Shown here piece after piece: positions 17,193-25,682 of a DNA stretch of 64,000 nt. Under the pieces are notes generated by a model. That model had not been told where the DNA came from and did not search any database. It saw only the letters and a list, made by a program, of their open reading frames with translations. The position numbers and the translations under genes are program-made. The stretch spans positions 54,530 through 118,529 of the forward strand of contig NZ_JABFMP010000020.1 in the NCBI RefSeq assembly GCF_013359595.1. The letters are read 5' to 3'. Position 1 is the stretch's first letter. The number at the start of each line of letters is the position of its first letter. Source of the DNA: Pseudomonas sp. C1C7. GTDB lineage: Bacteria; Pseudomonadota; Gammaproteobacteria; Pseudomonadales; Pseudomonadaceae.

Positions 17193-18470
17193 CTAGAAGC
17201 TGACCTCGGTTTTCAGCCCGAAGACCACCACGCTTTTGTCCCCGCTCATGCCGCCGGGGTTGACCACGTACTGCACATTGGGACGCAGTGTCAGGGCTGG
17301 CGTGACGCTGACCCCGTAGTACAACTCCATCGGATATTCCGTATCGCCGGCCGGTTGGGTGTAACCGTTTTGCTGACGGACACGTTTGGCGGATTTTCCA
17401 TTCACTTCAAGACGACCGATCGCCAGGCCGATTTCATCCTGTGGCCGTGCTGCGAATGGCCCGCTGATAAACGTGCCGACGTGCCAGACTCGCTCCACGT
17501 AGGACACGTCGCGATCCGATTGAATGAAGTTGGCGAACAGGTTGATGCCCCGGGCACTGTCACCCGGATCCCGATAAACCTGTTGCTGGACCAGGGCGTA
17601 GTAACCGCTGGCCTCATCGTGTTGAACCGGCGCGTCGCCCGTCACACCGATCGGCCGACCGTTGACGTCCTCGTAGACGTCGCTGAAATCGCCGGTGTTG
17701 CGCCAGACACCCACCCGATAGCTGCCGGGCAAGCCATTGATGATGGGTGTCCACGCCAGTTCCCCGACCGCCAGATAGCCGGTGGTGCCGGAGGGGCTGC
17801 CAAAGTTCAGGCCCTGGGAATTCTTGGTAAAGCTTGGATTGACCTGATACAGCGCGGTGTTGACGGACCATTCATCCGTCAGCTTGGCCGCCGCTGTCGC
17901 CCCCCACTGGCTGACGGGCCAGGTGAACCAGTTGGGCGTGATGTAGCCTGGCACCGTGCCGCAGAACGTCAGGTTCTGAAACTTGCAGGAAAACGGAAAG
18001 ACATCGCCACTCATGGGCAGGCGACCGAGCTTGACCACCAGGCGATCATCCAGCAGCGCTTGCTGGTAGTAGAACTGCACCAGGCGCGTGACGCTGCCGT
18101 AGCCGTAGATTTCCTGCGCGGCGAGCAAGGTGTTGGTCCCGGCTTCGGCCGTCAGGTTCTCCCCGTTGCGGTTGGTGAAGGTCATGCGAAAGCTTGCACC
18201 CTGCCACCCCAGCAACTTCTGCAAGTCGAAGTTGGTGTCGATCATCAACTGGTCGCTGTAAGTACCTTTGTGCTCGTCGCCGCCCTGGGTGTTATAGGCC
18301 AGTTCGTTAACGTAGGTCAGTTGAAAATCGACGCCCTGTTCATGCAAGCGAGTGCGTTCGCCGTTCCAGTCGCCCAGCAAAAAGTTGTTGGGCGAGTAAT
18401 CGGCTGCGTGGGCGCCCGCGCAGGCACAAACGCTCAGCAGCCCGGCGGCCACTCTGTATTTCCTGGTCAT
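17193..18470 (-). CDS. OprB-family carbohydrate-selective porin
   Basis: A 425-aa outer-membrane porin. Signal peptide MTRKYRVAAGLLSVCACAGAHA, then the OprB start NNFLLGDWNGERTRLHEQGVDFQLTYVNELAYN and the C-terminal LRPNVQYVVNPGGMSGDKSVVVFGLKTEVSF, ending in Phe as outer-membrane barrels do. OprB porins let sugars and polyols cross the outer membrane. The ATG at 18470 starts the signal peptide; the longer frame to 18527 would bury it. It is the last gene of the leftward unit that starts at 20992, supplying the outer-membrane step for the ABC importer. Confidence 0.93.
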   Translation of the reverse strand: MTRKYRVAAGLLSVCACAGAHAADYSPNNFLLGDWNGERTRLHEQGVDFQLTYVNELAYNTQGGDEHKGTYSDQLMIDTNFDLQKLLGWQGASFRMTFTNRNGENLTAEAGTNTLLAAQEIYGYGSVTRLVQFYYQQALLDDRLVVKLGRLPMSGDVFPFSCKFQNLTFCGTVPGYITPNWFTWPVSQWGATAAAKLTDEWSVNTALYQVNPSFTKNSQGLNFGSPSGTTGYLAVGELAWTPIINGLPGSYRVGVWRNTGDFSDVYEDVNGRPIGVTGDAPVQHDEASGYYALVQQQVYRDPGDSARGINLFANFIQSDRDVSYVERVWHVGTFISGPFAARPQDEIGLAIGRLEVNGKSAKRVRQQNGYTQPAGDTEYPMELYYGVSVTPALTLRPNVQYVVNPGGMSGDKSVVVFGLKTEVSF

Positions 18471-18627
18471 TATTGTTGTTCCCGAAACTGTTTTTTTATT
18501 GTTGGTTTTGGTGTTTTTCGAGCGCACAGAACCCCACCGACCTCACTGACAGGTCGGCCAATACAACGTCTTCAGAACGTTCTCAGGTGCGCTATCGAGC
18601 CTGACAGCGCCTGCTTCACTACGGCGG

Positions 18628-19800
18628 TTAACAACACATTCTTATGATCTCGGCGACCTCCTCTTTGCTGTTGATCTTCTTCGGATGGCAGGCCAGGTCC
18701 TGGTTGAAACTGGTCCACACGGTTTGGGCAAATTCATCTATTTGTTCCACCTGCAAACCGTAACTGCGGAACGTGTCGATGACCCCGAGAGTGGCAAACA
18801 ATGACTTGAGAATCCCCGGCAGGCGCTCCGCACGCTCGCTTTCGCTCAAACTCAGCGTCGAGGGGTCGAGTATCCCGGCCACGCGCGCGAACTTGTCGGC
18901 GCAGACCGGCAGAGTCCAGCCAATCACATAGGGTGTGCTGGCCGCGACGGTGCCACCGTGGGGGGCGTCGGTCATCGCCCCCAGCGGCTGACCTAGGGCA
19001 TGGGAAACCGTCACGCCGGCACTGGCGATCGCCATGCCGCCGAGCGTCGAGGCAAAGGCCATGCGCGCACGCGCCTCAAGGTCGTCACCGTGTTTTACAC
19101 ACTGAAGGGCATTGGCGGCGAACAGACGGATCGACTCCAGCGCCACCATTTCCACCCAGGGCGTGCAGTGAATGCTGATGTAGGCTTCCAGCGCATGACA
19201 GAAGGTATCGACCGCCGTCAGCGCGGTGAGCTTCGCTGGTTTCGACACCAGGATCTGCGGGTCGATCAGCGCGACATCCGGGTAGATGAACGGGTTGACG
19301 ATGGCGCACTTGAGGCCCAGTTCCGGATTGTTGATCACCGCAAAGGGCGTGGCCTCGGTGCCGGTGCCGGACGTGGTGGGCACCACCAGCAAAGGCAAGC
19401 CACGGCTTTGCGGCCGGGTCACGGTTTCACCCAGCCGCTCGGTGTAGTCCCAGCAGGAGCCGCCATGAACGGCCACGAAGGCTACCGCCTTGGCAGAGTC
19501 GATGGCACTGCCGCCGCCCACCGCGACGACCACATCACAACCGGCTTCGCGCACTTGCTCGACCGCACGGTCGATCATGGTGTGCCGGGGGTTGGGCACG
19601 ATGTCATAGCATTCGATAAAGGCGATGCCGCGTTCGGCGAAACTGGCGATGATCTGCGCCACCAGGTCACTGCCCTGCAAAAACGGGTCAATCATCAGGA
19701 AGGCTTTTTTGCCGAATGGCGCAACCTTTTCACCCATGCGCCTGATCGCGCCGACTTCAAAATCCAGGGTCAACGGCAGAGTTGCCTGAAATGCTTTCAT
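18628..19800 (-). CDS. Iron-containing (type III) alcohol dehydrogenase
   Basis: A 390-aa Fe-ADH. NAD loop GGGSAIDSAKA and PTTSGTGTEATPFAV; metal ligands in AVDTFCHALEAY (Asp and His), VSHALGQPLG (His) and DAPHGGTVA (His). The family interconverts primary or secondary alcohols and carbonyls, often diols or lactaldehyde. Start at 19800 (MKAFQATLPL) with AGGTGA upstream. It sits between the glycerol-dehydrogenase-like gene (41 bp upstream) and the porin, in one leftward unit. One of three metal-dependent dehydrogenases of this superfamily in the locus. Confidence 0.93.
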   Translation of the reverse strand: MKAFQATLPLTLDFEVGAIRRMGEKVAPFGKKAFLMIDPFLQGSDLVAQIIASFAERGIAFIECYDIVPNPRHTMIDRAVEQVREAGCDVVVAVGGGSAIDSAKAVAFVAVHGGSCWDYTERLGETVTRPQSRGLPLLVVPTTSGTGTEATPFAVINNPELGLKCAIVNPFIYPDVALIDPQILVSKPAKLTALTAVDTFCHALEAYISIHCTPWVEMVALESIRLFAANALQCVKHGDDLEARARMAFASTLGGMAIASAGVTVSHALGQPLGAMTDAPHGGTVAASTPYVIGWTLPVCADKFARVAGILDPSTLSLSESERAERLPGILKSLFATLGVIDTFRSYGLQVEQIDEFAQTVWTSFNQDLACHPKKINSKEEVAEIIRMCC

Positions 19801-19840
19801 CAGTTCACCTGTGGTTATTGGGGGGGCACTGCACACGGGC

Positions 19841-20992
19841 TCAAACCGCCAGCAGCGAGCCACCTTTTTTATAGAGTTCACCCAGATCGCTGGCCGAAAT
19901 CAGCGCCGCCCTCATTTCATCGAACGTGACTTCAAATGGCTCGACCTTGCTGGTCTGGTTCGGGTCGGCGGCCGTGCGCGCCACGCAGTCGAGCTCATTG
20001 GCAGTCATGTCGGCCAGGCCCAGGTCGGCAAACGTCACCGGCAAGCCGATGCTCAGGCAAAACCTCAGTACCGCATCCAGTTCGCGGCTGGATTTGCCTT
20101 CAAGCAGCAGCATCACCAGAGTCCCGAACGCCACGTATTCGCCGTGGTACATCGTGGCCCTGCTGCCCAGCTCGCTGAATCCGCAATACACCGCATGGGC
20201 CGTCGCGACACCGTTACTCTCGAAGCCGATACCACTCATCAGGGCATTGGCCTCCACCACTCGATTGAAGGCTTTGGTCACGCACTGGTTTTCAGCGGCG
20301 CGCTTGGCTTGCAGGCCATCCTCAAACAGCACCCGATAGCACAGCTCGGCGATGGCCATGGAGGTCAGGGTTGATTTGCTGCCGCTGGCGCCCTCCTTCA
20401 TTCCGGCACCGGCATTGCCGAGAAAGTTGTCGTGGTAGCCCTCGACACAGGTGCGGGCCTCGAAGTAGGTGGACAGCGCATCGCCCATGCCGGCCACCAA
20501 TAGCCGTACCGGGGCCTGGGCGATGATCCACGTATCGACCACCACCACGTCCGGGCTGCGCTCATAGAACAGAACGTCATCAAACACGCCCGCCTCGGTG
20601 TACAGCACCGAGAGCGAACTGGTGGGGGCATCGTTGGAGACAATGGTCGGCACGATGCACAGCGGTACCTTGGCCTGGTGGGCGACGGCTTTGGCGGCAT
20701 CGAGCACCTTGCCGCCGCCCACGCCAATCACCCCGTCGCACTCGAGCGCATTCATGTTGGCCGTGAGTCGCTGGATTTCCTGGCGCGTCACCTCGCCGGA
20801 AAAAATCCCGTAGTGCAGTTCAGTACGCTCAGCGTCGAAGCTGGCGTCGAAGGTCTGTATCAGGCTATCGAGCCGGCCCTGGGTGGTGATCACCATGAAC
20901 CGCCGACCAAACCAGGCGACATGCCGGTACAGCCGATCGAGTTCCTTATAGCCCTGAATGTAGCGGCCGGGCGCAGCAAAAATTTGCGTCAT
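19841..20992 (-). CDS. Glycerol dehydrogenase-family protein (GldA-like), copy 1
   Basis: A 383-aa GldA-type Zn-dependent polyol dehydrogenase. Core: GVGGGKVLDAAKAVAH, PTIVSNDAPTSSLSVLYT and the metal-ligand segments VAGMGDALSTYFEAR (Asp), GVATAHAVYCGF (His) and MYHGEYVAFG (His). GldA oxidises glycerol or 1,2-diols at C2 to hydroxyketones; this enzyme may act on a longer polyol. First gene of the leftward unit (GldA-like, Fe-ADH, porin), with an operator 84 bp upstream, and divergent from the GMC oxidoreductase. Confidence 0.9.
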   Translation of the reverse strand: MTQIFAAPGRYIQGYKELDRLYRHVAWFGRRFMVITTQGRLDSLIQTFDASFDAERTELHYGIFSGEVTRQEIQRLTANMNALECDGVIGVGGGKVLDAAKAVAHQAKVPLCIVPTIVSNDAPTSSLSVLYTEAGVFDDVLFYERSPDVVVVDTWIIAQAPVRLLVAGMGDALSTYFEARTCVEGYHDNFLGNAGAGMKEGASGSKSTLTSMAIAELCYRVLFEDGLQAKRAAENQCVTKAFNRVVEANALMSGIGFESNGVATAHAVYCGFSELGSRATMYHGEYVAFGTLVMLLLEGKSSRELDAVLRFCLSIGLPVTFADLGLADMTANELDCVARTAADPNQTSKVEPFEVTFDEMRAALISASDLGELYKKGGSLLAV

Positions 20993-21075
20993 GTCATCGT
21001 CATCCCTGCCCCGTCTTGGAGGCTTTTTTTATTGCTTTGAGGACGTGTGCGAGAGGTCGGCCTCTCGACTGATGG

Positions 21076-21087
21076 ATGATATATCAT
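21076..21087 (+). promoter_or_regulatory. Operator copy 3 (upstream of GldA-like copy 1)
   Basis: ATGATATATCAT, a perfect 12-bp palindrome identical to the core of the consensus. It lies in the divergent intergenic region between GldA-like copy 1 and the GMC oxidoreductase, on the side of the leftward unit. Confidence 0.78.
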
Positions 21088-21167
21088 GTTTTGTTTTTCA
21101 CTGCCAACAGCTTTTTCACCCCACTGACTCAGCGCCAAAAAGTCATGATTGACGCTTGGGGGTGATG

Positions 21168-21183
21168 AAGATATATGATGCAT
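21168..21183 (+). promoter_or_regulatory. Operator copy 4 (upstream of the GMC oxidoreductase)
   Basis: AAGATATATGATGCAT, 13 of 16 to the consensus, ending 31 bp before the GMC start at 21215 and thus placed to block transcription start or elongation of the rightward unit. Together with copy 3, 81 bp away, it gives each divergent direction its own site. Confidence 0.72.
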
Positions 21184-21214
21184 GAAAACAAGAACAATCC
21201 ATTTGGAGGAAGGC

Positions 21215-22813
21215 ATGCACGATTACGTTGTCATTGGAGGCGGGTCAGCGGGCTGTGCTTTAACGGGGCGCCTGATCGAAGCCGGCGCCTCTGTCCTGCT
21301 ACTTGAGGCCGGGCCACGGGACAGTCACCCGCTGATCCATATCCCGGCAGGCTTCACTCGACTGCTGTCCAGTCCCCTGCTGTCGCGTCATGAAACCCAG
21401 GCCCAAACCGCCATGGACGGGCGCACGCGCATCCTTCCCCAGGGCCGGGTGCTGGGAGGCGGCAGTTCGGTCAACGCGCTCATCTATATTCGCGGTCAGC
21501 ACCAGGACTACGATGACTGGGCTGACGCTGGCTGCAATGGCTGGTCCTTTGGCGAGGTGTTGCCGTACTTCAAACGCGCCGAAGACAACGAGCGCTTCGA
21601 TAACCGCTATCACGCAACGGGTGGCCCGCTCGGCGTCTCGGACCTCAAGCAGGTGTGCGAGTTGTCTCGTGGCTTCGTGCGTGCCGCGCAACAGGCCGGC
21701 ATCCGCTACACCCCAGACTTCAACGGTGAACGCCAAAACGGCGTCGGATTCAACCAGATCACTGCGCGCAACAATCGCCGTTGCAGCGCGGCGGTGGCCT
21801 ATCTGCGCAGCGCGGAAAAATCCGGGCGCCTGACCGTCATCACCGACGCGAGCGTCCAGCGCATTCTGATCGAGGGCAACCAGGCCGTCGGTGTCCAGTA
21901 CCGCCACAAAGGACGATTGGTTGAGGCCCGGGGCAGCAAGGAAGTGATCCTCAGTGCCGGCGCCATCCAGTCGCCCAAACTGCTGATGCTGTCGGGCATC
22001 GGCCCGGCGAAAGAACTCGAGCGCCATGGCATCCCGGTGCGCCACGCCCTGCCCGGCGTCGGACAGAACCTGCAGGATCACGCCGAAGTCGGGACCATTG
22101 CCTACTGCCATGGCAAGTACGGTTACTACGGTCAGGACAACCCTCTGAACACCGTCAAGAACGGATTGCAGTACCTGTTGTTCGGCAGCGGCCCGGTCAG
22201 CTCGAACGTGACGGAAGCCTGTGCCTTCATCAATACCGATGACGCCTCGGCGCGGCCCAACGCACAAATGCATTTCGTGCCGATCGTGTTTTTCGACCTG
22301 GATCAGGAGCCGATCAAAAAACCCGGCGCCACCATCAATACCTGCGTCTTGCGCCCCATGAGCCGAGGCGAAATCCGCCTGGCCTCAACCGATGCCGAAG
22401 CGGCGCCGCGGGTAGACCCGCGTTACTTCGCGCACCCGGAAGATCGTCGCGTGGCAATCAAGGGCTTGAACCTGGCGCGTGAAGTGCTTGCCCAACCGGC
22501 CATGCGAAACTACACCGGCGAAGAGGTGTTTCCAGGGGCGGACGTGCGCAGCGACGAAGCCCTGTTGAACTACATCGGCCAACGGGCCAAGACCGTTTAC
22601 CACCCCGTCGGCACCTGCAAGATGGGCGTCGACGACATGGCCGTGGTCGATCCCGAATTGCGTGTGCGTGGCGTGCGCAATCTGCGGGTGGTCGATGCGT
22701 CGATCATGCCCAACCTGATCTCCGGCAACACCAACGCACCGTCGATCATGATCGGCGAAAAAGCCGCCGACATGATTCTGGGACGCGGCGCGTTGGCCGC
22801 CTCCTCTTTCTAG
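21215..22813 (+). CDS. GMC-family FAD oxidoreductase (choline dehydrogenase-like)
   Basis: A 532-aa flavoprotein. FAD loop YVVIGGGSAGCALTGRLIEAG at the very N-terminus, GMC signature 1 GRVLGGGSSVNALIYIRG, signature 2 GAIQSPKLLMLSGIGP, and the C-terminal catalytic region HPVGTCKMG with the substrate His, plus NTNAPSIMIGEKAADMIL. GMC dehydrogenases oxidise primary alcohols of sugars, choline or glycols and pass electrons to the respiratory chain. The start at 21215 has GGAGG upstream; the frame is open from 21182. First gene of a rightward unit with the shikimate-dehydrogenase-like gene and the SDR. Confidence 0.92.
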   Translation: MHDYVVIGGGSAGCALTGRLIEAGASVLLLEAGPRDSHPLIHIPAGFTRLLSSPLLSRHETQAQTAMDGRTRILPQGRVLGGGSSVNALIYIRGQHQDYDDWADAGCNGWSFGEVLPYFKRAEDNERFDNRYHATGGPLGVSDLKQVCELSRGFVRAAQQAGIRYTPDFNGERQNGVGFNQITARNNRRCSAAVAYLRSAEKSGRLTVITDASVQRILIEGNQAVGVQYRHKGRLVEARGSKEVILSAGAIQSPKLLMLSGIGPAKELERHGIPVRHALPGVGQNLQDHAEVGTIAYCHGKYGYYGQDNPLNTVKNGLQYLLFGSGPVSSNVTEACAFINTDDASARPNAQMHFVPIVFFDLDQEPIKKPGATINTCVLRPMSRGEIRLASTDAEAAPRVDPRYFAHPEDRRVAIKGLNLAREVLAQPAMRNYTGEEVFPGADVRSDEALLNYIGQRAKTVYHPVGTCKMGVDDMAVVDPELRVRGVRNLRVVDASIMPNLISGNTNAPSIMIGEKAADMILGRGALAASSF

Positions 22814-22836
22814 TCCCTGTCCAAAGGAATATTGCG

Positions 22837-23637
22837 ATGCCTATCAGCGGTAAAACCCGCGTGGTGGTCCACCTGACCTACCCCGCCAAACACCTGCGCA
22901 CCCCTGAATTTTTCAACCCGCTGCTGGAGCGCCTGGGATACGACGGCGTGCTGGTGCCCTGGGAAGTTTCGCCCGACAACCTGGCCACGGCCTGGGAAGG
23001 TTTGCGCGGCATAGAGAATCTGGCGGGGGTGATCGTCACCGTGCCGCACAAGCTGGAGGTGGCGAAATTGTGCGATGAACTCAAAGGCACGGCGAGCCTG
23101 CTGAACGTCTGCAACGTCGCCAAGCGACTGTCTGACGGGCGCTTCAGCGGGCGCATGTTCGATGGCGACGGCTTCGTCGCCGGCCTGAAAAAACAGGGCC
23201 ATGACTTGCACGACAAACGCGTGCTGCTGCTCGGCGCGGGTGGCGCCGCCACCGGTATCGCCCACGCGCTGCTGGCCGAAAACATTCAGGAGCTGGTGAT
23301 CAACAATCGCACGCCGGACAAGGCCGAAGCCCTGGTCGTTGAGCTGCGACGCCTGTTCCCTGAGCGCCGGATCAATGCCGGCCCCGCCGATGCCAGCGGT
23401 TTCAACGTGGTCATCAATGGCACCGCGCTGGGCCTGAAGGCCGATGATCCCCTGCCCGTGCCGGGCGACACCCTGGCCCCCGGCACCGTGGTCGGCGAAG
23501 TGGTGATGAACCCGGACATCACGCCCTTGCTCAGCGCTGCCGCCGAACGCGGCTGCGTCATCCACAAAGGCGCCCACATGATCACCGGCCAGATCGACCT
23601 GCTGGCCGAATTTCTGTTTGCCCAATGCGGCGCCTGA
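22837..23637 (+). CDS. Shikimate dehydrogenase-like NAD(P) oxidoreductase, altered substrate pocket
   Basis: A 266-aa protein of the shikimate/quinate dehydrogenase fold. The catalytic Lys is in VTVPHKLEVAK, the partner Asp in FDGDGFVAGL, the NADP loop is GAGGAATGIAHAL with NRTPDKA, and a C-terminal Gln is in GQIDLLAEF. The two serines that hold the shikimate carboxylate (SxS near residue 15 in AroE) are missing; the region reads HLTYPAKHLRTPEFF. So it likely acts on a different polyol or cyclitol. It lies between GMC and SDR genes, far from aro genes, as expected for a catabolic paralogue. Confidence 0.85.
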   Translation: MPISGKTRVVVHLTYPAKHLRTPEFFNPLLERLGYDGVLVPWEVSPDNLATAWEGLRGIENLAGVIVTVPHKLEVAKLCDELKGTASLLNVCNVAKRLSDGRFSGRMFDGDGFVAGLKKQGHDLHDKRVLLLGAGGAATGIAHALLAENIQELVINNRTPDKAEALVVELRRLFPERRINAGPADASGFNVVINGTALGLKADDPLPVPGDTLAPGTVVGEVVMNPDITPLLSAAAERGCVIHKGAHMITGQIDLLAEFLFAQCGA

Positions 23638-23667
23638 CGCGCCCTTCACACCCCCTGAGGAATCACC

Positions 23668-24360
23668 ATGAAAAAAACTGCCATCGTTACCGGCGGTGGT
23701 TCGGGCATCGGCCTGGCCACCGCACAACGCCTGCTTGCTGATGGTTACGACGTGCACACCATTGGCCTCGGTGAACCCGAGCAACGAGTGCCTGGCATCC
23801 ATTACCAGGAACTGGATGTCACCAGCGATGACGCGGTGAACAGTTTCTTCACGCCGTTCGAGCGCGTCGATGCAATCGTCAACGCCGCCGGCATCATCGA
23901 TCACAACCGCGAGTGGGAGCTTGATGGCTTCAGCCGGGTCATGGACGTCAACTTGACCGCCGTGTTGCGCATCACCAATGCTGCCCTGCCCGGCTTGAAA
24001 GCCGCCCGCGGCGCAGTGGTGAACTTCGCCTCGATGTGGGGCATTTTCGGCTCGGCGAAAACCCCGGCCTATGCTTCGAGCAAAGCCGCCATCAGCGAGT
24101 TGACACGCTGCATGGCCGTGGCCTGGGCCACCGATGGCGTACGCGTGAATGCCGTGGCACCAGGCTGGATTCTGACCAACCTTTCGCGCCGGGCCTTCGA
24201 AGACCCGGCACGTTCGGAAAGCATCATGGCGCGCATACCCATGAAAGCCTGGGGTGCGCCCGAGGATGTGGCCAACGTGATCGCCTTCCTGGTTTCCGAT
24301 AACGCGCGCTACGTCACGGGCACGACACTGCCGGTAGACGGCGGATATTCGATCGCCTGA
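23668..24360 (+). CDS. Short-chain dehydrogenase/reductase (SDR)
   Basis: A 230-aa classical SDR. Nucleotide motif TGGGSGIGLA near the N-terminus, structural NAAG, catalytic Ser in NFASMWG, and YASSK with Tyr and Lys. The C-terminal TGTTLPVDGGYS is typical. It oxidises or reduces a secondary alcohol with NAD(P). Third gene of the operator-controlled GMC unit, 30 bp after the shikimate-dehydrogenase-like gene. Confidence 0.92.
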   Translation: MKKTAIVTGGGSGIGLATAQRLLADGYDVHTIGLGEPEQRVPGIHYQELDVTSDDAVNSFFTPFERVDAIVNAAGIIDHNREWELDGFSRVMDVNLTAVLRITNAALPGLKAARGAVVNFASMWGIFGSAKTPAYASSKAAISELTRCMAVAWATDGVRVNAVAPGWILTNLSRRAFEDPARSESIMARIPMKAWGAPEDVANVIAFLVSDNARYVTGTTLPVDGGYSIA

Positions 24361-24398
24361 GGTCAACTCGTCGATTGAGGCCTTGACCGTCTAAAAAC

Positions 24399-24414
24399 AT
24401 GATATATCATGCAT
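24399..24414 (+). promoter_or_regulatory. Operator copy 5 (upstream of GldA-like copy 2/transketolase operon)
   Basis: ATGATATATCATGCAT, the full consensus with a perfect 12-bp dyad, 75 bp upstream of the GldA-like copy 2 start. A hairpin GCTCGGC/GCCGAGC (24431-24452) follows in the leader. Confidence 0.8.
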
Positions 24415-24488
24415 CACAACAAGACCAAATGCTCGGCAGCCTGCCGCCGAGCCTCCAATAACAAAAAGCAGTAGAAGTGAGGTGCTGA

Positions 24489-25580
24489 ATGAATCTGGTT
24501 TTCGGTTCACCCGGAAGATATGTCCAGGGCACTGAAGTGCTCGCCCAGGCCGGTACTTACCTGGCGCACTGCGGCCGCCGTGCCGTGGTGGTCATCGACA
24601 GTTTTGTCCTGGGTCTGATCAGGTCGCGGCTCGATGACACTTGTGCGCAAACAGACGTGCAATTGCACTACATCACCTTCGATGGCGAAATCACCGCCGA
24701 CGGCATCGCCGATCTGCGCAGCGCCGCCGCAACGATCGAGTTCGACATGATCCTCGCCGTCGGTGGCGGCAAGTGCATCGATGCGGGCAAGGCCCTCGCC
24801 CACAGCTCGGGGCGTGCCTTGATCACCATGCCGACGGTGGCCTCGAACGACGCCCCCACCTCGAAAAACTACGTGGTCTACGACGCGTATCATCAGTTGA
24901 GCGAAGTCGGCCACCTGCTCGTCAGCCCGCGCTACGTGCTGGTGGATACCGCCCTGATTGCCCAGGCCCCGCGCCAATTCCTGCTGGCCGGGATCGCCGA
25001 TGCCCTGACCAAGAAGTTCGAAGCCGAACAATGCTTCAAGTCCAAAGGCGTGAACATGTTCGGCGCTCGCCCGGCGTTGTCCGGGTTGGCCCTGGCGCGC
25101 GAGTGCTATCAGGTCATTCGTCAATACGCCGAACCGGCCCTGGCCCAGGCTGGCACTGGCGAGGTGACGCCGGCGTTCGATCACTTGATCGAGGCGGTGC
25201 TGTTGATGAGCGGCCTGGGGTTCGAAAGCGGCGGCCTGTCCATCGCTCACGCCATGACCCGCGGCCTCTCGAAAATCCCCGGCGCCCAGCAACAGGTTCA
25301 CGGTTGGCAAGTGGCGTATGGCTTACTGGTGCAGCTGGTGCTGGAAGATCGCGACGCCGGATTGATGGGCGATCTGTTGAGCTTCTATCGACGCATCGGG
25401 CTGCCACGCAACCTGGCCGAACTGGGCGTGTCGCGCTTCGATGAGGCGCTGCTGATGCAGATCGCCGAGCCGACGCTCAACGCCCCCCACGCCCGCAACT
25501 TCACCTCGATATCGGGCGGCCCGCTGACCTGTGCCGAGCTGATCGCCGCGATGCGCGCGCTGGAGGGCCTGCCCCATTGA
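24489..25580 (+). CDS. Glycerol dehydrogenase-family protein (GldA-like), copy 2
   Basis: A 363-aa relative of GldA, clearly diverged from copy 1. It keeps GGGKCIDAGKALAH, PTVASNDAPTSKNYVVYD and the metal-ligand segments LAGIADALTKKFEAE (Asp), GLSIAHAMTRG (His) and QQVHGWQVAYG (His). It should oxidise a polyol or hydroxyketone with NAD. First gene of the rightward unit with both transketolase subunits. The ATG is preceded by GTGAGGTGCTG. Its product may be the ketose used by the transketolase; that is inference from adjacency. Confidence 0.88.
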   Translation: MNLVFGSPGRYVQGTEVLAQAGTYLAHCGRRAVVVIDSFVLGLIRSRLDDTCAQTDVQLHYITFDGEITADGIADLRSAAATIEFDMILAVGGGKCIDAGKALAHSSGRALITMPTVASNDAPTSKNYVVYDAYHQLSEVGHLLVSPRYVLVDTALIAQAPRQFLLAGIADALTKKFEAEQCFKSKGVNMFGARPALSGLALARECYQVIRQYAEPALAQAGTGEVTPAFDHLIEAVLLMSGLGFESGGLSIAHAMTRGLSKIPGAQQQVHGWQVAYGLLVQLVLEDRDAGLMGDLLSFYRRIGLPRNLAELGVSRFDEALLMQIAEPTLNAPHARNFTSISGGPLTCAELIAAMRALEGLPH

Positions 25581-25682
25581 GTGCGCCCTGATAACACCCT
25601 GAACGCACAACCTTCGGGTTGAAGTTCACGCCCCCCCTGAGATTCAACTTCAGAAAATTCATGCCTGTGATTGGAGGTAGAG

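Noticed and set aside
17178..18647. Long rightward open frame (489 codons) opposite the OprB porin gene
   Set aside because: Antisense shadow of a clear porin with signal peptide and C-terminal Phe.
22810..24366. Long leftward open frame (518 codons) opposite the shikimate-dehydrogenase-like and SDR genes
   Set aside because: It is antisense to two well-recognised enzymes, has no ribosome site or domain, and results from the GC-rich codon pattern.
24361..24388. Inverted repeat GGTCAA/TTGACC after the SDR gene as a terminator
   Set aside because: Only 6-bp arms with a long loop and no T-run; it may be accidental.
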